A stretch of DNA of 64,000 bases from Halomicrobium urmianum (GTDB lineage: Archaea > Halobacteriota > Halobacteria > Halobacteriales > Haloarculaceae), in assembly GCF_020217425.1 (NCBI RefSeq), contig NZ_CP084090.1, positions 2,604,001 to 2,668,000 on the forward strand, given 5' to 3'. The notes under the pieces are model-generated. The model worked only from the letters and a program-made list of their open reading frames with translations. It was not told where the DNA came from and made no database searches. Below, in pieces: positions 9,035 through 17,123 of the stretch (positions are counted from its first letter, which is position 1; every line of letters starts with the position of its first letter). The position numbers and the translations under genes were made by a program.

Positions 9035-9888
9035 GTACGAAGGCCTCCGAGCCGCTGCGGGAGACTCTCGCGGAGCTCGGGGATAAGCTCACGCTGTTAG
9101 TGCTGTTCGTCGCCGCCGGCGTGTTCCTGTTCCCGATGCTTCTGATCGGCCTGACGAGCTTCAAGTCCCGCAGCGAGATCTTCACCAATCCGCTCTCGCT
9201 GCCCGAGCAGATTCGGTTCGAGAACTACCTCAACGCGTGGACGACCGGCGGGTTCGAGCACTACTTCGTGAACAGCGTCATCGTCGTCGGGATCAGCCTC
9301 GTGTTGATCCTGATACTGTCGAGTCTGGCGGCCTACGCGCTGGTGCAGTTCGACTTCCCGGCCGACGACCTGACGTTCGTCTTCTTCCTGGCCGGGTTCA
9401 TGATCCCACCGCAAGTCCTGCTGGTGCCGCTGTACACGGTGATGAACGCGCTGGGGCTTCTCAACACCTACTTCAGCCTCATCTTCGCGTACGTGGCCTT
9501 CGGACTGCCGTTCTCGATCTTCCTGCTCCGGCAGTTCTTCGTGACGATTCCCGACACGTACGCCGAGGCCGCTCGGATGGACGGCTGCACGGAGTTCCAG
9601 GTGTTCCTCCGGGTGTACCTCCCGCTGTCGGCCCCGGCGCTGGCGGCGGTCGCCATCTACCAGTTCGTCTTCCTCTGGAACGAATTCCTCTACGCCATCA
9701 TCTTCATCACCGACGACGGCCTCCGGACGCTCCCGGCGGGCCTGATGGCTTTCCAGGGGCAGTACTCGGGCGACTGGGCGCAGTTGTTCGCCGGAATCGT
9801 CATCGCGGTCGCGCCGACCGTGATCTTTTTCCTGCTGTTCCAGCGACAGTTCCTCCGTGGCATCTCGATGGGGGCCACGAAGGGATAG
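9031..9888 (+). CDS. Sugar ABC transporter permease, MalG type
   Basis: This 285-residue membrane protein has about six transmembrane helices and the EAA loop YAEAARMDGCTEFQVFLRVY followed by LPLSAPALAA. The C-terminus RGISMGATKG resembles that of the truncated permease at the window start, so the two belong to the same subfamily. Its start codon overlaps the stop of the MalF-type gene (ATGA). It completes the channel served by the ATPase encoded downstream at 13273. Confidence 0.93.
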   Translation: MSTKASEPLRETLAELGDKLTLLVLFVAAGVFLFPMLLIGLTSFKSRSEIFTNPLSLPEQIRFENYLNAWTTGGFEHYFVNSVIVVGISLVLILILSSLAAYALVQFDFPADDLTFVFFLAGFMIPPQVLLVPLYTVMNALGLLNTYFSLIFAYVAFGLPFSIFLLRQFFVTIPDTYAEAARMDGCTEFQVFLRVYLPLSAPALAAVAIYQFVFLWNEFLYAIIFITDDGLRTLPAGLMAFQGQYSGDWAQLFAGIVIAVAPTVIFFLLFQRQFLRGISMGATKG

Positions 9889-9966
9889 CCCTCGTCGGCT
9901 CGATTCCGCTCCCTGCAGTCCCGGCCGACCGCAACGGCTATTGGTACCTCACCACATACTCTGGCC

Positions 9967-11073
9967 GTGACTATCACGGTTCCAGATTACCTCGACGGAT
10001 ACGAACAGCAGTACGACGAGCACCCACGGCAGGCCGCACGTGAGTGGTTCGCCGACGCGAACTACGGCCTGTTCCTCCACTACGGCCTGTACTCTCTCCT
10101 GGGTAACCACGAGTGGGTCCAGTACCACGAGCGAATCGAACCCGCCGACTACGCCCGGCTCCAGCACCACTTCACCGCCGAGGGCTTCGACGCCGAGGCG
10201 ATCGTCGAATTCGCCAGCGACTGCGGAATGAACTACGTCAACCTCACGGCGCGCCACCACGAGGGTTTCTGTCTCTTCGACAGCGACTACACGACGTACA
10301 AATCGACGGAAGCGCCGGCCGGTCGGGACCTGGTGGCTGAACTGGCCGAGGCCTGTCAGGACGCGGGGCTTGGCCTCTTCCTGTACTACTCGCACGGGTA
10401 CGACTGGCACCATCCCCACGCCCCCAACCGGGACGAGTGGGGCGATCCAGTACGGCCGGCCTACGACGAACAGCCCGGCTGTTACGCAGATTCGGGACAC
10501 GATCTGGACGTCTACCTCGACTACGTCGAATCACAGATCGAGGAACTGCTCACCGGCTACGGTCCGATCGCCGGAATCTGGCTCGATCCGTCGTATCTCC
10601 CGCAGCGAGATCCAGCGGCCTTCGCCGACGCCTTCCGGCTTGAAGCGCTCTACGAGGTCATCCGCGACTGTCAACCACAGACTCTGATCAGCTACAAGGA
10701 GGGCGTCACCGGTACGGAGGACTTCGTCACGCCCGAACACGAGACCGCCGAGTCCGACGTGCTCGGCGAGGTCTGTACGACGATGATCCCCGGAGAACAG
10801 TATCGGGACGAGATGGCGGGGCAGTGGGGCTACGGCGGCGACGGTGACGAGAGCCAGCAGCAGGTCTCTACGTCGTGGGGATACGCGAAAGCGGCCGAGG
10901 GGATGCACCGCGACGCCGACGAGGTGTGGCGGAAGCTCGAAGCGACCCTCTCTGACGACTACAACCTCCTCCTCAACGTCGGCCCGCTCCCGGACGGGCG
11001 ACTGGAGCCGGAGGATGTCGAGACGCTCCGCTCGGTCGGTGACCGGATCGAACGCGAGGGGTTCCCCGCCTGA
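9967..11073 (+). CDS. Alpha-L-fucosidase, glycoside hydrolase family 29 (copy 1, divergent)
   Basis: This 368-residue enzyme should release alpha-L-fucose with retention. Family landmarks are FADANYGLFLHYGLYSLLG, the YVNLTARHHEGFCLFDS substrate loop, and the nucleophile Asp in IAGIWLDPSY (about residue 206). LLLNVGPLPDGRLEPE marks the end of the barrel, and the usual C-terminal beta-sandwich is missing or very short. No signal peptide is seen, so it probably acts on imported oligosaccharides. The start codon is GTG. It follows the permease genes by 78 bases on the same strand. It is clearly distinct from the two paralogues at 14.8-19.5 kb, suggesting a different linkage preference. Confidence 0.88.
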   Translation: MTITVPDYLDGYEQQYDEHPRQAAREWFADANYGLFLHYGLYSLLGNHEWVQYHERIEPADYARLQHHFTAEGFDAEAIVEFASDCGMNYVNLTARHHEGFCLFDSDYTTYKSTEAPAGRDLVAELAEACQDAGLGLFLYYSHGYDWHHPHAPNRDEWGDPVRPAYDEQPGCYADSGHDLDVYLDYVESQIEELLTGYGPIAGIWLDPSYLPQRDPAAFADAFRLEALYEVIRDCQPQTLISYKEGVTGTEDFVTPEHETAESDVLGEVCTTMIPGEQYRDEMAGQWGYGGDGDESQQQVSTSWGYAKAAEGMHRDADEVWRKLEATLSDDYNLLLNVGPLPDGRLEPEDVETLRSVGDRIEREGFPA

Positions 11074-11127
11074 CGAGACGGCGCTCTCACCGGTGCATTC
11101 TTGGGAACGCCCGCTGTGGGTCACGGT

Positions 11128-11934
11128 ATGGTCGGCCACACCGCTTACGACTATAGCGGCGAATCGGCAATCGTAACGGGTTCGACGAAAGGGATCGGTC
11201 GCGGCATCGCCGAAGGACTCGCCGACGCGGGCGCGAACGTGATCGTCAACTCCCGGACCGAGGAGGACGTGACGGCGGTCGCCGCGGACCTCGACGAGCG
11301 CAGCGAGGGCGACGTGATCGGCATCACCGCCGACATGGCCAACCCCGAGGAGATCGATCACCTCGTCGAGTCCGCGATCGACGCGTTCGGCGAGATCGAC
11401 CTGCTCGTGAACAATGCGGCCGTCTGGCCCCGCGAGGCGTCGCTGGTCGAGTCCTCGATCGAGGACTGGGACTTCGCGATGAACGTGAACGTCCGTGCCC
11501 AGTACTACGCCTCGAAACTCGTCGCAGTCCACATGATCGAGGAGGGGATCGAGGGAGCCATCGTCAACCACACGAGCCAGACTGGTGACCGCCGGACCGG
11601 TCGACGCGGCCTCTACGGCGTCTCGAAGACGTCGATCAACGGCCTCACCTGGCGGATGGCCCACGAACTCGCCGAACACGGCATCCGGATGAACGCCATC
11701 TCGACGGACCTCACCGAGACCTATCAGGTGCGGCGCGAGGCGGAGATGGCCGCAGAGGACGACCCCGACAGGACGGTCGGGGACGTGCTCGACGAGTGGG
11801 GTGCGGCCCGCCCGCTCGGTCGAATGGGCCAGCCCGAAGACCTCGCGAACGCAGTCATGTACCTCGCCAGCGACAAGGCGTCCTACGTCGTCGGGACGAT
11901 ACTGCGAGTCAGCGGCGGCGGCAACCTGGAGTGA
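11128..11934 (+). CDS. Short-chain dehydrogenase/reductase; candidate 2-keto-3-deoxy-L-fuconate or L-fucose dehydrogenase
   Basis: This 268-residue protein has the classical SDR cofactor motif TGSTKGIGRGIA, the NNA motif (LLVNNAAVWP), and the catalytic Ser/Tyr/Lys set (HTSQTGDRR and YGVSK). The C-terminal VGTILRVSGGG is typical of FabG-like SDRs. In the non-phosphorylating fucose or rhamnose route an SDR oxidises the 4-hydroxyl of the 2-keto-3-deoxy acid; SDRs can also oxidise L-fucose itself. The lactonase gene starts four bases after the stop, so they are co-transcribed. The ATG at 11128 is preferred over an in-frame TTG at 11101. Confidence 0.85.
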   Translation: MVGHTAYDYSGESAIVTGSTKGIGRGIAEGLADAGANVIVNSRTEEDVTAVAADLDERSEGDVIGITADMANPEEIDHLVESAIDAFGEIDLLVNNAAVWPREASLVESSIEDWDFAMNVNVRAQYYASKLVAVHMIEEGIEGAIVNHTSQTGDRRTGRRGLYGVSKTSINGLTWRMAHELAEHGIRMNAISTDLTETYQVRREAEMAAEDDPDRTVGDVLDEWGAARPLGRMGQPEDLANAVMYLASDKASYVVGTILRVSGGGNLE

Positions 11935-11938
11935 TTCG

Positions 11939-12811
11939 ATGCGATTCGTCGACACGCACACCCACGCGTGGGGCACCGATACCGACGAACTCCCCTGGCA
12001 GGCCGAGGTGCTGCCGCCCGGCTGGGACGGGCCGTACACGGCCAGAGACCTGATCGCCGACATGGACGCGGCCGGCGTCGACGAGAGCGTCATCGTGACC
12101 ACCCCGCTGTACGGGCGGGGCGTGCGCGCCAACGAGTACACGATGCGGGCCATCGAGGCGTTCCCCGACCGGCTGTGGGGCGTCGGCCTGATGGACTTCT
12201 TTCGGGACGACCCCGAGCAGGTGCGGACCGACCTCGAGCGCGTCGTCGGCCACGAGCGGATGCTGGGCGTCCGGATGCACGCCTGTCTGGAGTACGCCGA
12301 GTATCCGACGGAACTGAACCGGACGGGAGACTGGATCCTCGACGACGAACTCGATCCGGTCTGGGAAGCGGCCGCCGACCTCGACACGAGCGTCTTCGTC
12401 TTCCCCAAGGCCGAGCAGCTGTCGATGATCGCCGAGATCGCCGACGCCCACCCCGACGTCCAGCTCGTCGTCGACCACATGGCGTTCCCCGACGAGACGA
12501 CCGATCCGAACGAGTCCCCCTGGACGGACTTCGAGGCCGTGGCAGAGCGCGACAACGTCGCCGTCAAGGTGAGCTCGCTCCCGCGGTCGGCCGAAACGGC
12601 GTGGCCCTACGAGGACCTGCACGGCTACGTCCGGAATCTGATCGAGTGGTTCGGTCCCGAACGGCTCATGCTCGGCTCCGACTACCCCTGGATGGACGAC
12701 TGGGCGGGCTACGAGGACTGTCTCTCGTGGGTCGAGGAAGCGCCGTTCCTCTCGGCACGCGACCTCTCGTACCTGTCTCACCGGGCGTTCGAACGCGTCC
12801 ACGAGCCGTAG
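11939..12811 (+). CDS. Amidohydrolase (COG3618-like), probable L-fuconolactonase or related sugar lactonase
   Basis: This 290-residue metal-dependent hydrolase of the amidohydrolase-2 type begins MRFVDTHTHAW, where the DTHTH motif supplies the first metal ligands. Later ligands are in LVVDHMAFPD and MLGSDYPWMDD. This subgroup includes L-fuconolactonase and 2-pyrone-4,6-dicarboxylate lactonase. Beside fucosidases, a mutarotase and a sugar-acid dehydratase, hydrolysis of L-fucono-1,4/1,5-lactone to L-fuconate is the best reading. The start lies four bases after the SDR stop; a longer in-frame version from 11801 would overlap the SDR gene and is not supported. Confidence 0.82.
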   Translation: MRFVDTHTHAWGTDTDELPWQAEVLPPGWDGPYTARDLIADMDAAGVDESVIVTTPLYGRGVRANEYTMRAIEAFPDRLWGVGLMDFFRDDPEQVRTDLERVVGHERMLGVRMHACLEYAEYPTELNRTGDWILDDELDPVWEAAADLDTSVFVFPKAEQLSMIAEIADAHPDVQLVVDHMAFPDETTDPNESPWTDFEAVAERDNVAVKVSSLPRSAETAWPYEDLHGYVRNLIEWFGPERLMLGSDYPWMDDWAGYEDCLSWVEEAPFLSARDLSYLSHRAFERVHEP

Positions 12812-12851
12812 GCGCGTGGACCGGGGGTGGTTCGATGACCACGGACGCAAC

Positions 12852-12860
12852 CTTCTTTAG
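12852..12860 (+). promoter_or_regulatory. TATA-like element before mutarotase gene
   Basis: The sequence CTTCTTTAG is centred about 26 bases before the ATG at 12883. This favours the shorter mutarotase start and suggests an internal promoter within the operon. Confidence 0.4.
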
Positions 12861-12882
12861 CGATTCACCCCTTGCCGTTCGT

Positions 12883-13230
12883 ATGTCACCCGATACCGAG
12901 CGAGCGGTGTACGTCCAGCGTATCGATCCCGAGTACAAAGAGGAGTACCTCGAAGCCCACGAAGATGTCCCCGAAGGCGTCTCCGACGCGATGCATCGCG
13001 GCGGCGTCACCGAGTTCGAACTATATGTTCGTGACGACCTCGCGGTCTGTATCCTCGAAGCCGAAGACATCGAGGCCTACCTCGATGAGGTCGACGGCGA
13101 CGAGGCCGTCGAGGAGTGGGAGCGCCACGTCGCCCGGTTCAAGCGCGAGGGCGTCGACGTCGACGACGAGGACGAACCGATCCCGTTCATGGAGCGCATT
13201 TGGACGCTCGAAGAGGATGCGGGCGAGTAA
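12883..13230 (+). CDS. L-rhamnose/L-fucose mutarotase family protein (RhaM/FucU-like)
   Basis: This is a 115-residue alpha/beta-barrel-type small protein. It has the family pattern of a sheet strand (YVQRIDPEYKEEYLEAH), a helix (DVPEGVSDAMHRGGVTEF) and a second half ending PIPFMERIWTLEED; MERIW is reminiscent of the RhaM C-terminal MeeVFhL. Mutarotases interconvert sugar anomers so that a dehydrogenase receives the correct one. Its place between the lactonase and the importer ATPase matches a 6-deoxyhexose pathway. An upstream in-frame ATG at 12835 would add 16 residues but overlaps the promoter-like sequence. Confidence 0.7.
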   Translation: MSPDTERAVYVQRIDPEYKEEYLEAHEDVPEGVSDAMHRGGVTEFELYVRDDLAVCILEAEDIEAYLDEVDGDEAVEEWERHVARFKREGVDVDDEDEPIPFMERIWTLEEDAGE

Positions 13231-13240
13231 CGCGTGACAA

Positions 13241-13248
13241 GATTTATC
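13241..13248 (+). promoter_or_regulatory. TATA-like element of the importer ATPase gene
   Basis: The sequence GATTTATC is centred about 27 bases before the ATG at 13273, implying a separate leaderless transcript for the ATPase although it follows the mutarotase by only 42 bases. Confidence 0.5.
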
Positions 13249-13272
13249 ACCAAAAGTAGCGAGTGATTCCCT

Positions 13273-14454
13273 ATGGGCGACCTCGAGATTCAGAACCTGA
13301 CGAAGCGGTTCAACGACGGCTCCGAAGGGGAAATCGTCGCTGTCGACGACGTGTCGATCTCCGTCGAAGACGGCGAGTTCCTCGTCCTCGTCGGCCCGTC
13401 CGGTTGCGGCAAGTCGACCACCCTCCGCTGTGTCGCCGGTCTCGAATCCGTGACCGAGGGGACGATCACCCTTGACGGGGTGGATATCACCCACCAGCGC
13501 TCGCGCAACCGCGACATCGCGATGGTGTTCCAGAACTACGCGCTGTATCCTCACATGACCGCCCGGAAGAACATGGGGTTCGGTCTCAAGATGGGGACAG
13601 ACATGGACAGCGACGAGATCGAAGAGCGCATCGAACGGACCGCGGAAATGATGGGCATCGAGGAGCTGTTGGACAAGAAACCGGGAGATCTGTCCGGCGG
13701 GCAGCAACAGCGCGTCTCACTGGGCCGTGCGATCGTTCGCAACCCTGAGCTATTCCTCATGGACGAGCCGCTGTCGAACCTGGACGCGAAACTGCGCACC
13801 CAGATGCGAACCGAATTGCAGAACCTGCAGTCCGACCTCGACGTGACGACGGTCTACGTCACCCACGACCAGACCGAGGCGATGACGATGGGCGACCGGA
13901 TCGCCGTCCTCAACGACGGGGAACTCCAGCAGATCGGGACGCCGCTGGAGTGCTATCACCTCCCGGCCAATCGCTTCGTCGCGGGCTTCATCGGTTCGCC
14001 CTCGATGAACTTCTTCGAGGTCACGCAGGATCGAGACGCCGGGACGCTGGTCCACGAAGAGTTCGAGTACGCACTCGACAGCACGACTGCCGAGGAGATA
14101 GCGAGCGGTGCGGACAATCTAACACTGGGGATTCGTCCGGAAGACATTCAGCTGGCTGCCGACGAGGACGAAAACGCTCTTTCGGTCGAGGTCGACGTGG
14201 TCGAACCACTCGGTGACCAGTCGTTCGTCTACTTTACAGTCGGCGGCCAGACGTTCACCGCAAGCGTAGACGGTGAAGAGTACATCCGGGAAGGGACGAC
14301 GATGGACGTCGTTTTCCCCGAGGATCGCATCCACGTCTTCGACGGGGCCTCCGGCGAGGCGATCATGAACCGCGATCCACCCGAAGCAGCCGAGGCCGAA
14401 GCCGCCGAGTTCCAGGACTCGACGTCGTTCGCGGCCGGCCAGAGCGACGACTGA
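13273..14454 (+). CDS. Sugar ABC transporter ATP-binding protein (UgpC/MsmK type)
   Basis: This 393-residue cytoplasmic ATPase energises sugar uptake. It has Walker A GPSGCGKSTT, the Q-loop region MVFQNYALYPHMTARKN, the signature LSGGQQQR, Walker B LFLMDEPLSNLD and the switch His in YVTHDQTEAMTM. The C-terminal 130 residues form the TOBE/OB regulatory domain (GIRPEDIQL). Such ATPases often serve several CUT1 permease pairs, so it could energise both permease sets in this window. An Ala/Glu-rich tail follows the TOBE domain. Confidence 0.93.
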   Translation: MGDLEIQNLTKRFNDGSEGEIVAVDDVSISVEDGEFLVLVGPSGCGKSTTLRCVAGLESVTEGTITLDGVDITHQRSRNRDIAMVFQNYALYPHMTARKNMGFGLKMGTDMDSDEIEERIERTAEMMGIEELLDKKPGDLSGGQQQRVSLGRAIVRNPELFLMDEPLSNLDAKLRTQMRTELQNLQSDLDVTTVYVTHDQTEAMTMGDRIAVLNDGELQQIGTPLECYHLPANRFVAGFIGSPSMNFFEVTQDRDAGTLVHEEFEYALDSTTAEEIASGADNLTLGIRPEDIQLAADEDENALSVEVDVVEPLGDQSFVYFTVGGQTFTASVDGEEYIREGTTMDVVFPEDRIHVFDGASGEAIMNRDPPEAAEAEAAEFQDSTSFAAGQSDD

Positions 14455-14764
14455 TCGCGATCACCGCTGCGGCCGTGGAATCGACGGTCGGCGTGACCTG
14501 CCCGTCTGCTCCGTAGACGGGGTTCTCCTGCCGGACCGGCAATGGCGCGGCGGAGGGACTCGAAGAACCACTCTGGGCCGTGCGCGTCCGAACAGGACAG
14601 CATCGACGTCTGTCGTGAGACGTCGCGCCCGGCGACGAGACACGTCGCCGGCGTAGCGAGCGTCGAAGGGGCGACGCTGCTGTGCTCCGAAAGTGGATCG
14701 GCCCCGCCCCCTCACTGTTCGAGTGGGGCGACGCCCGTACCTCGGGCGCGTGGGTCTCCCGTCG
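14455..14764. other. Intergenic stretch between convergent genes
   Basis: About 310 bases separate the ATPase and the second fucosidase. Open frames here lack family resemblance and codon preference. I see no RNA gene, repeat or clear T-rich terminator. Confidence 0.5.
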
Positions 14765-16177
14765 TTATCGGGGGTTGTCGACGCCGGTGAGCCGGATCGC
14801 GTATCCGTGGTCGTGATCCGGTTCGGCCGGGAGCGACACGGTCAGCATGTCGCCGTCGAGGCTGTTCTCGCAGGCCTGCGCACCCTCGTCGGTCAGTAGC
14901 TCGGCGTCGGGTGCCGCGGCGAGTTCGACGTGGGCTGGCACGGACAGTTCGAGCTCGTCGCCGGGCCAGTCGAGGGCGGTGGCGTAGAGGTCGCCGTCGC
15001 AGTGCGTGTAGCGGACTTCGACAGCACTGCTCTCATCTTCGGCGACGGCCCACGGTCGCGAGCCGAAGATCGCCTCGCCGTTGACGTCGATCCAGTCGCC
15101 GAGCGCCCGGAGTCGGTCTTTCTGTATCTCCGGGATGGTGCCGTCGGCCTTCGGCCCGACGTTGATGAGGAGGTTGCCGTTCTTCGAGACAATGTCGACG
15201 AACGAGTGGACCAGTTCCTCGGCCGAGAGGTGGTCGTCCTCGTCCTCAGCGGCGTTGTAGCCGAAGGAGTGACCGATCCCGCGATTCCCTTCCCAGGGCT
15301 CTGCGCGAATATCGTCGAAGGTGGCGTACTCCGGCGTGACGAAGTCGCCGTGGTACTCCTCGGTCCCCCGGTTCTCCGGATCGATGGTCGGGCCGATGGC
15401 GTCGGTGGAGGCGCGGTCGTTGACGGCGACGTCCTTGCCGCGCTCGTCGGCGCGGTTGTAGTAGTCTGCGATCAACTCCTTGGCGTTCAAGTGATCGCCC
15501 TCGGCCTTGGGCACGTCGAACCAGAGCAGGTCGGGGTCGTACTTGCGGATCAGTTCCCTGTGCTTGGCGTTCATGAAGTCGACGTACTCCGGTCCCGGGC
15601 CGCCCGCGTCTTCGATTGGTCCGCCCTTCTCGAAGTCGGGGTGGCCGAACTGGCCCTCGAAGCCGGGCTGGTAGTAGTTGTAGTTGGCGTGGTAGGAGGC
15701 GGCGAACTTGAGACCGTACTCGCGCACCGCGTCGGCGAGGTCGCCGACGAGGTCGCGTTCGGGTCCCATCTCGGCGGCGTTGTACTTCGCGTAGTGGCTG
15801 TCCCACAGCGGGAACCCGTCGTGATGCTCGCCGGTGAGGACGACGTAGCCCGCGCCCACGTCCTCGAAGAAGGACGCCCACTCGTCGGGGTCAAACTCCT
15901 CGGCGTCCCACTCGTCGACGAAGTCGGCGTACTCGACGTCCTCGCCGTAGGTCTCCTCGTGGTACTCCCTGGTGGGCGACTCCTCTTCGTACATGTAGTA
16001 GGGGTACCACTCGGCGTACGGCGAGGCCGTTTCCCCACCGATGTCGGCGTCGGTCGGTGCCCACGCCGGCACGGAGTAGACGCCCCAGTGGATGAAGATA
16101 CCTAACTTCGCATCGCGGAACCACTCAGGTAGTGCATGCGAGTCTAGCGACTCCCACGTCGGATCGTATCCCGGCAT
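14765..16177 (-). CDS. Alpha-L-fucosidase, GH29 (copy 2)
   Basis: This 470-residue enzyme has the GH29 barrel beginning AKLGIFIHWGVYSVPAWAP, the HHDGFPLWDSHY substrate loop, the catalytic nucleophile Asp in DLLWFDVPKAEGD (about residue 220), and LLINVGPKADGTIPE near the barrel end. A C-terminal beta-sandwich of about 110 residues follows. No signal peptide is visible. The start at 16177 is favoured by a TATA-like box 22-34 bases upstream; the longer frame from 16243 would start before that promoter. The middle of the gene is nearly identical to copy 3 at 18117-19541. Confidence 0.92.
   Translation of the reverse strand: MPGYDPTWESLDSHALPEWFRDAKLGIFIHWGVYSVPAWAPTDADIGGETASPYAEWYPYYMYEEESPTREYHEETYGEDVEYADFVDEWDAEEFDPDEWASFFEDVGAGYVVLTGEHHDGFPLWDSHYAKYNAAEMGPERDLVGDLADAVREYGLKFAASYHANYNYYQPGFEGQFGHPDFEKGGPIEDAGGPGPEYVDFMNAKHRELIRKYDPDLLWFDVPKAEGDHLNAKELIADYYNRADERGKDVAVNDRASTDAIGPTIDPENRGTEEYHGDFVTPEYATFDDIRAEPWEGNRGIGHSFGYNAAEDEDDHLSAEELVHSFVDIVSKNGNLLINVGPKADGTIPEIQKDRLRALGDWIDVNGEAIFGSRPWAVAEDESSAVEVRYTHCDGDLYATALDWPGDELELSVPAHVELAAAPDAELLTDEGAQACENSLDGDMLTVSLPAEPDHDHGYAIRLTGVDNPR
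15421..16100 (-). repeat. Near-identical direct repeat, copy A (GH29 copy 2)
   Basis: This segment matches 18785-19464 at a constant offset of 3364 bases with only scattered differences. The 5' and 3' ends of the two genes diverge much more. The two copies are in the same orientation and flank the 16276-18116 gene pair, so recombination between them could delete or duplicate that pair. Confidence 0.85.
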
Positions 16178-16198
16178 GTGCGAATCGTCACCACGGTC

Positions 16199-16211
16199 GA
16201 TAAAGTAGCTT
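16199..16211 (-). promoter_or_regulatory. TATA-like element of GH29 copy 2
   Basis: The minus strand reads AGCTACTTTATCG, centred about 27 bases before the ATG at 16177, as expected for a leaderless transcript. Confidence 0.5.
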
Positions 16212-16275
16212 TTGCCCGGGTGTCGAATCGCTGGCGAGCCCAACGGTCAAGTCACGGGGGACAGAACTCGTGCGC

Positions 16276-17070
16276 ATGTTCGACGTTCACGTGACAAAGT
16301 GGGCAGTGTTTCCCGACGAGGATCCCGATACGTTCCCCGAGTTGGTGGCGAAGGCGAACGCTGACGGAATCGGTTATCTCCCCTGGCGCGAGACTGCGGT
16401 CGACGAGCTCGTCGCAGCCTGTGACGAGCACGACGTGCAGTGGGTGAGCACCGCGGCGGGGGGTGCCGCCGGCAACACCGGACGCGAGGGACCGGCGATG
16501 ACCGATCCGGACTGTCGCGAGGCGGCCGTCGACGCGATCACCGAGACCTGCGATCGAGTCGGCGAGTACGTCGACAACGTCGTCGTCACCGTCGGACCGG
16601 AGCAGGACTGCGTCGACGAAGCGGTCCAGCAACGCGCGGTCGTCGAGGCGCTGCGCGAGGCCGCGCCAGCGGCGGCCGAGGCAGACGTGACTCTCGTCGT
16701 CGAACCGCTGAACGTCCGCGTCGACCACCCGGGGTATTTTCTGACGACGACCGATCGTGGAATCGAGGTCGTCGACGCCGTCGACCACGAGCACGTGCGA
16801 CTCCTGTACGACGTCTACCACCAGCAGATCACCGAGGGCGACGTGGTCGCTCGCATCCGCGAACATCACGACCGGATCGGGATGTACCACGCGGCAGGCG
16901 TCCCGGGGCGGACCGAACTCGGACCCGACGAGCTCGACTGGGCGACGGTCTTCGCAGCCATCGCCGACACTGGCTACGAGGGGACGGTCGGACTGGAGTA
17001 CGTTCCGCAGGGTGACGCCGTGCAGACCGTGTGCGACGCCGTCGCGATCCGCGATCGCGTGGAGGGGTGA
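16276..17070 (+). CDS. Hydroxypyruvate isomerase-like TIM-barrel sugar isomerase/epimerase
   Basis: This protein of about 264 residues belongs to the xylose-isomerase-like TIM barrels. The metal and catalytic residues of hydroxypyruvate isomerases are recognisable: VVEPLNVR with the first Glu, LLYDVYHQQITEGD with Asp and His, MYHAAGVPGR, and GLEYVP with the last Glu. Members isomerise hydroxypyruvate/tartronate semialdehyde or epimerise ketoses. In this island it could process a side product or a ketose form of the released sugar; the step is not clear. A GTG two codons upstream (16270) is an equally possible start. It is divergent from GH29 copy 2 and followed by an aldo/keto reductase. Confidence 0.8.
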   Translation: MFDVHVTKWAVFPDEDPDTFPELVAKANADGIGYLPWRETAVDELVAACDEHDVQWVSTAAGGAAGNTGREGPAMTDPDCREAAVDAITETCDRVGEYVDNVVVTVGPEQDCVDEAVQQRAVVEALREAAPAAAEADVTLVVEPLNVRVDHPGYFLTTTDRGIEVVDAVDHEHVRLLYDVYHQQITEGDVVARIREHHDRIGMYHAAGVPGRTELGPDELDWATVFAAIADTGYEGTVGLEYVPQGDAVQTVCDAVAIRDRVEG

Positions 17071-17123
17071 CCTACTGTTTTATATCCGCTTCCGCCGAAT
17101 TCGGAGTCGTGCCCGATACTGAC

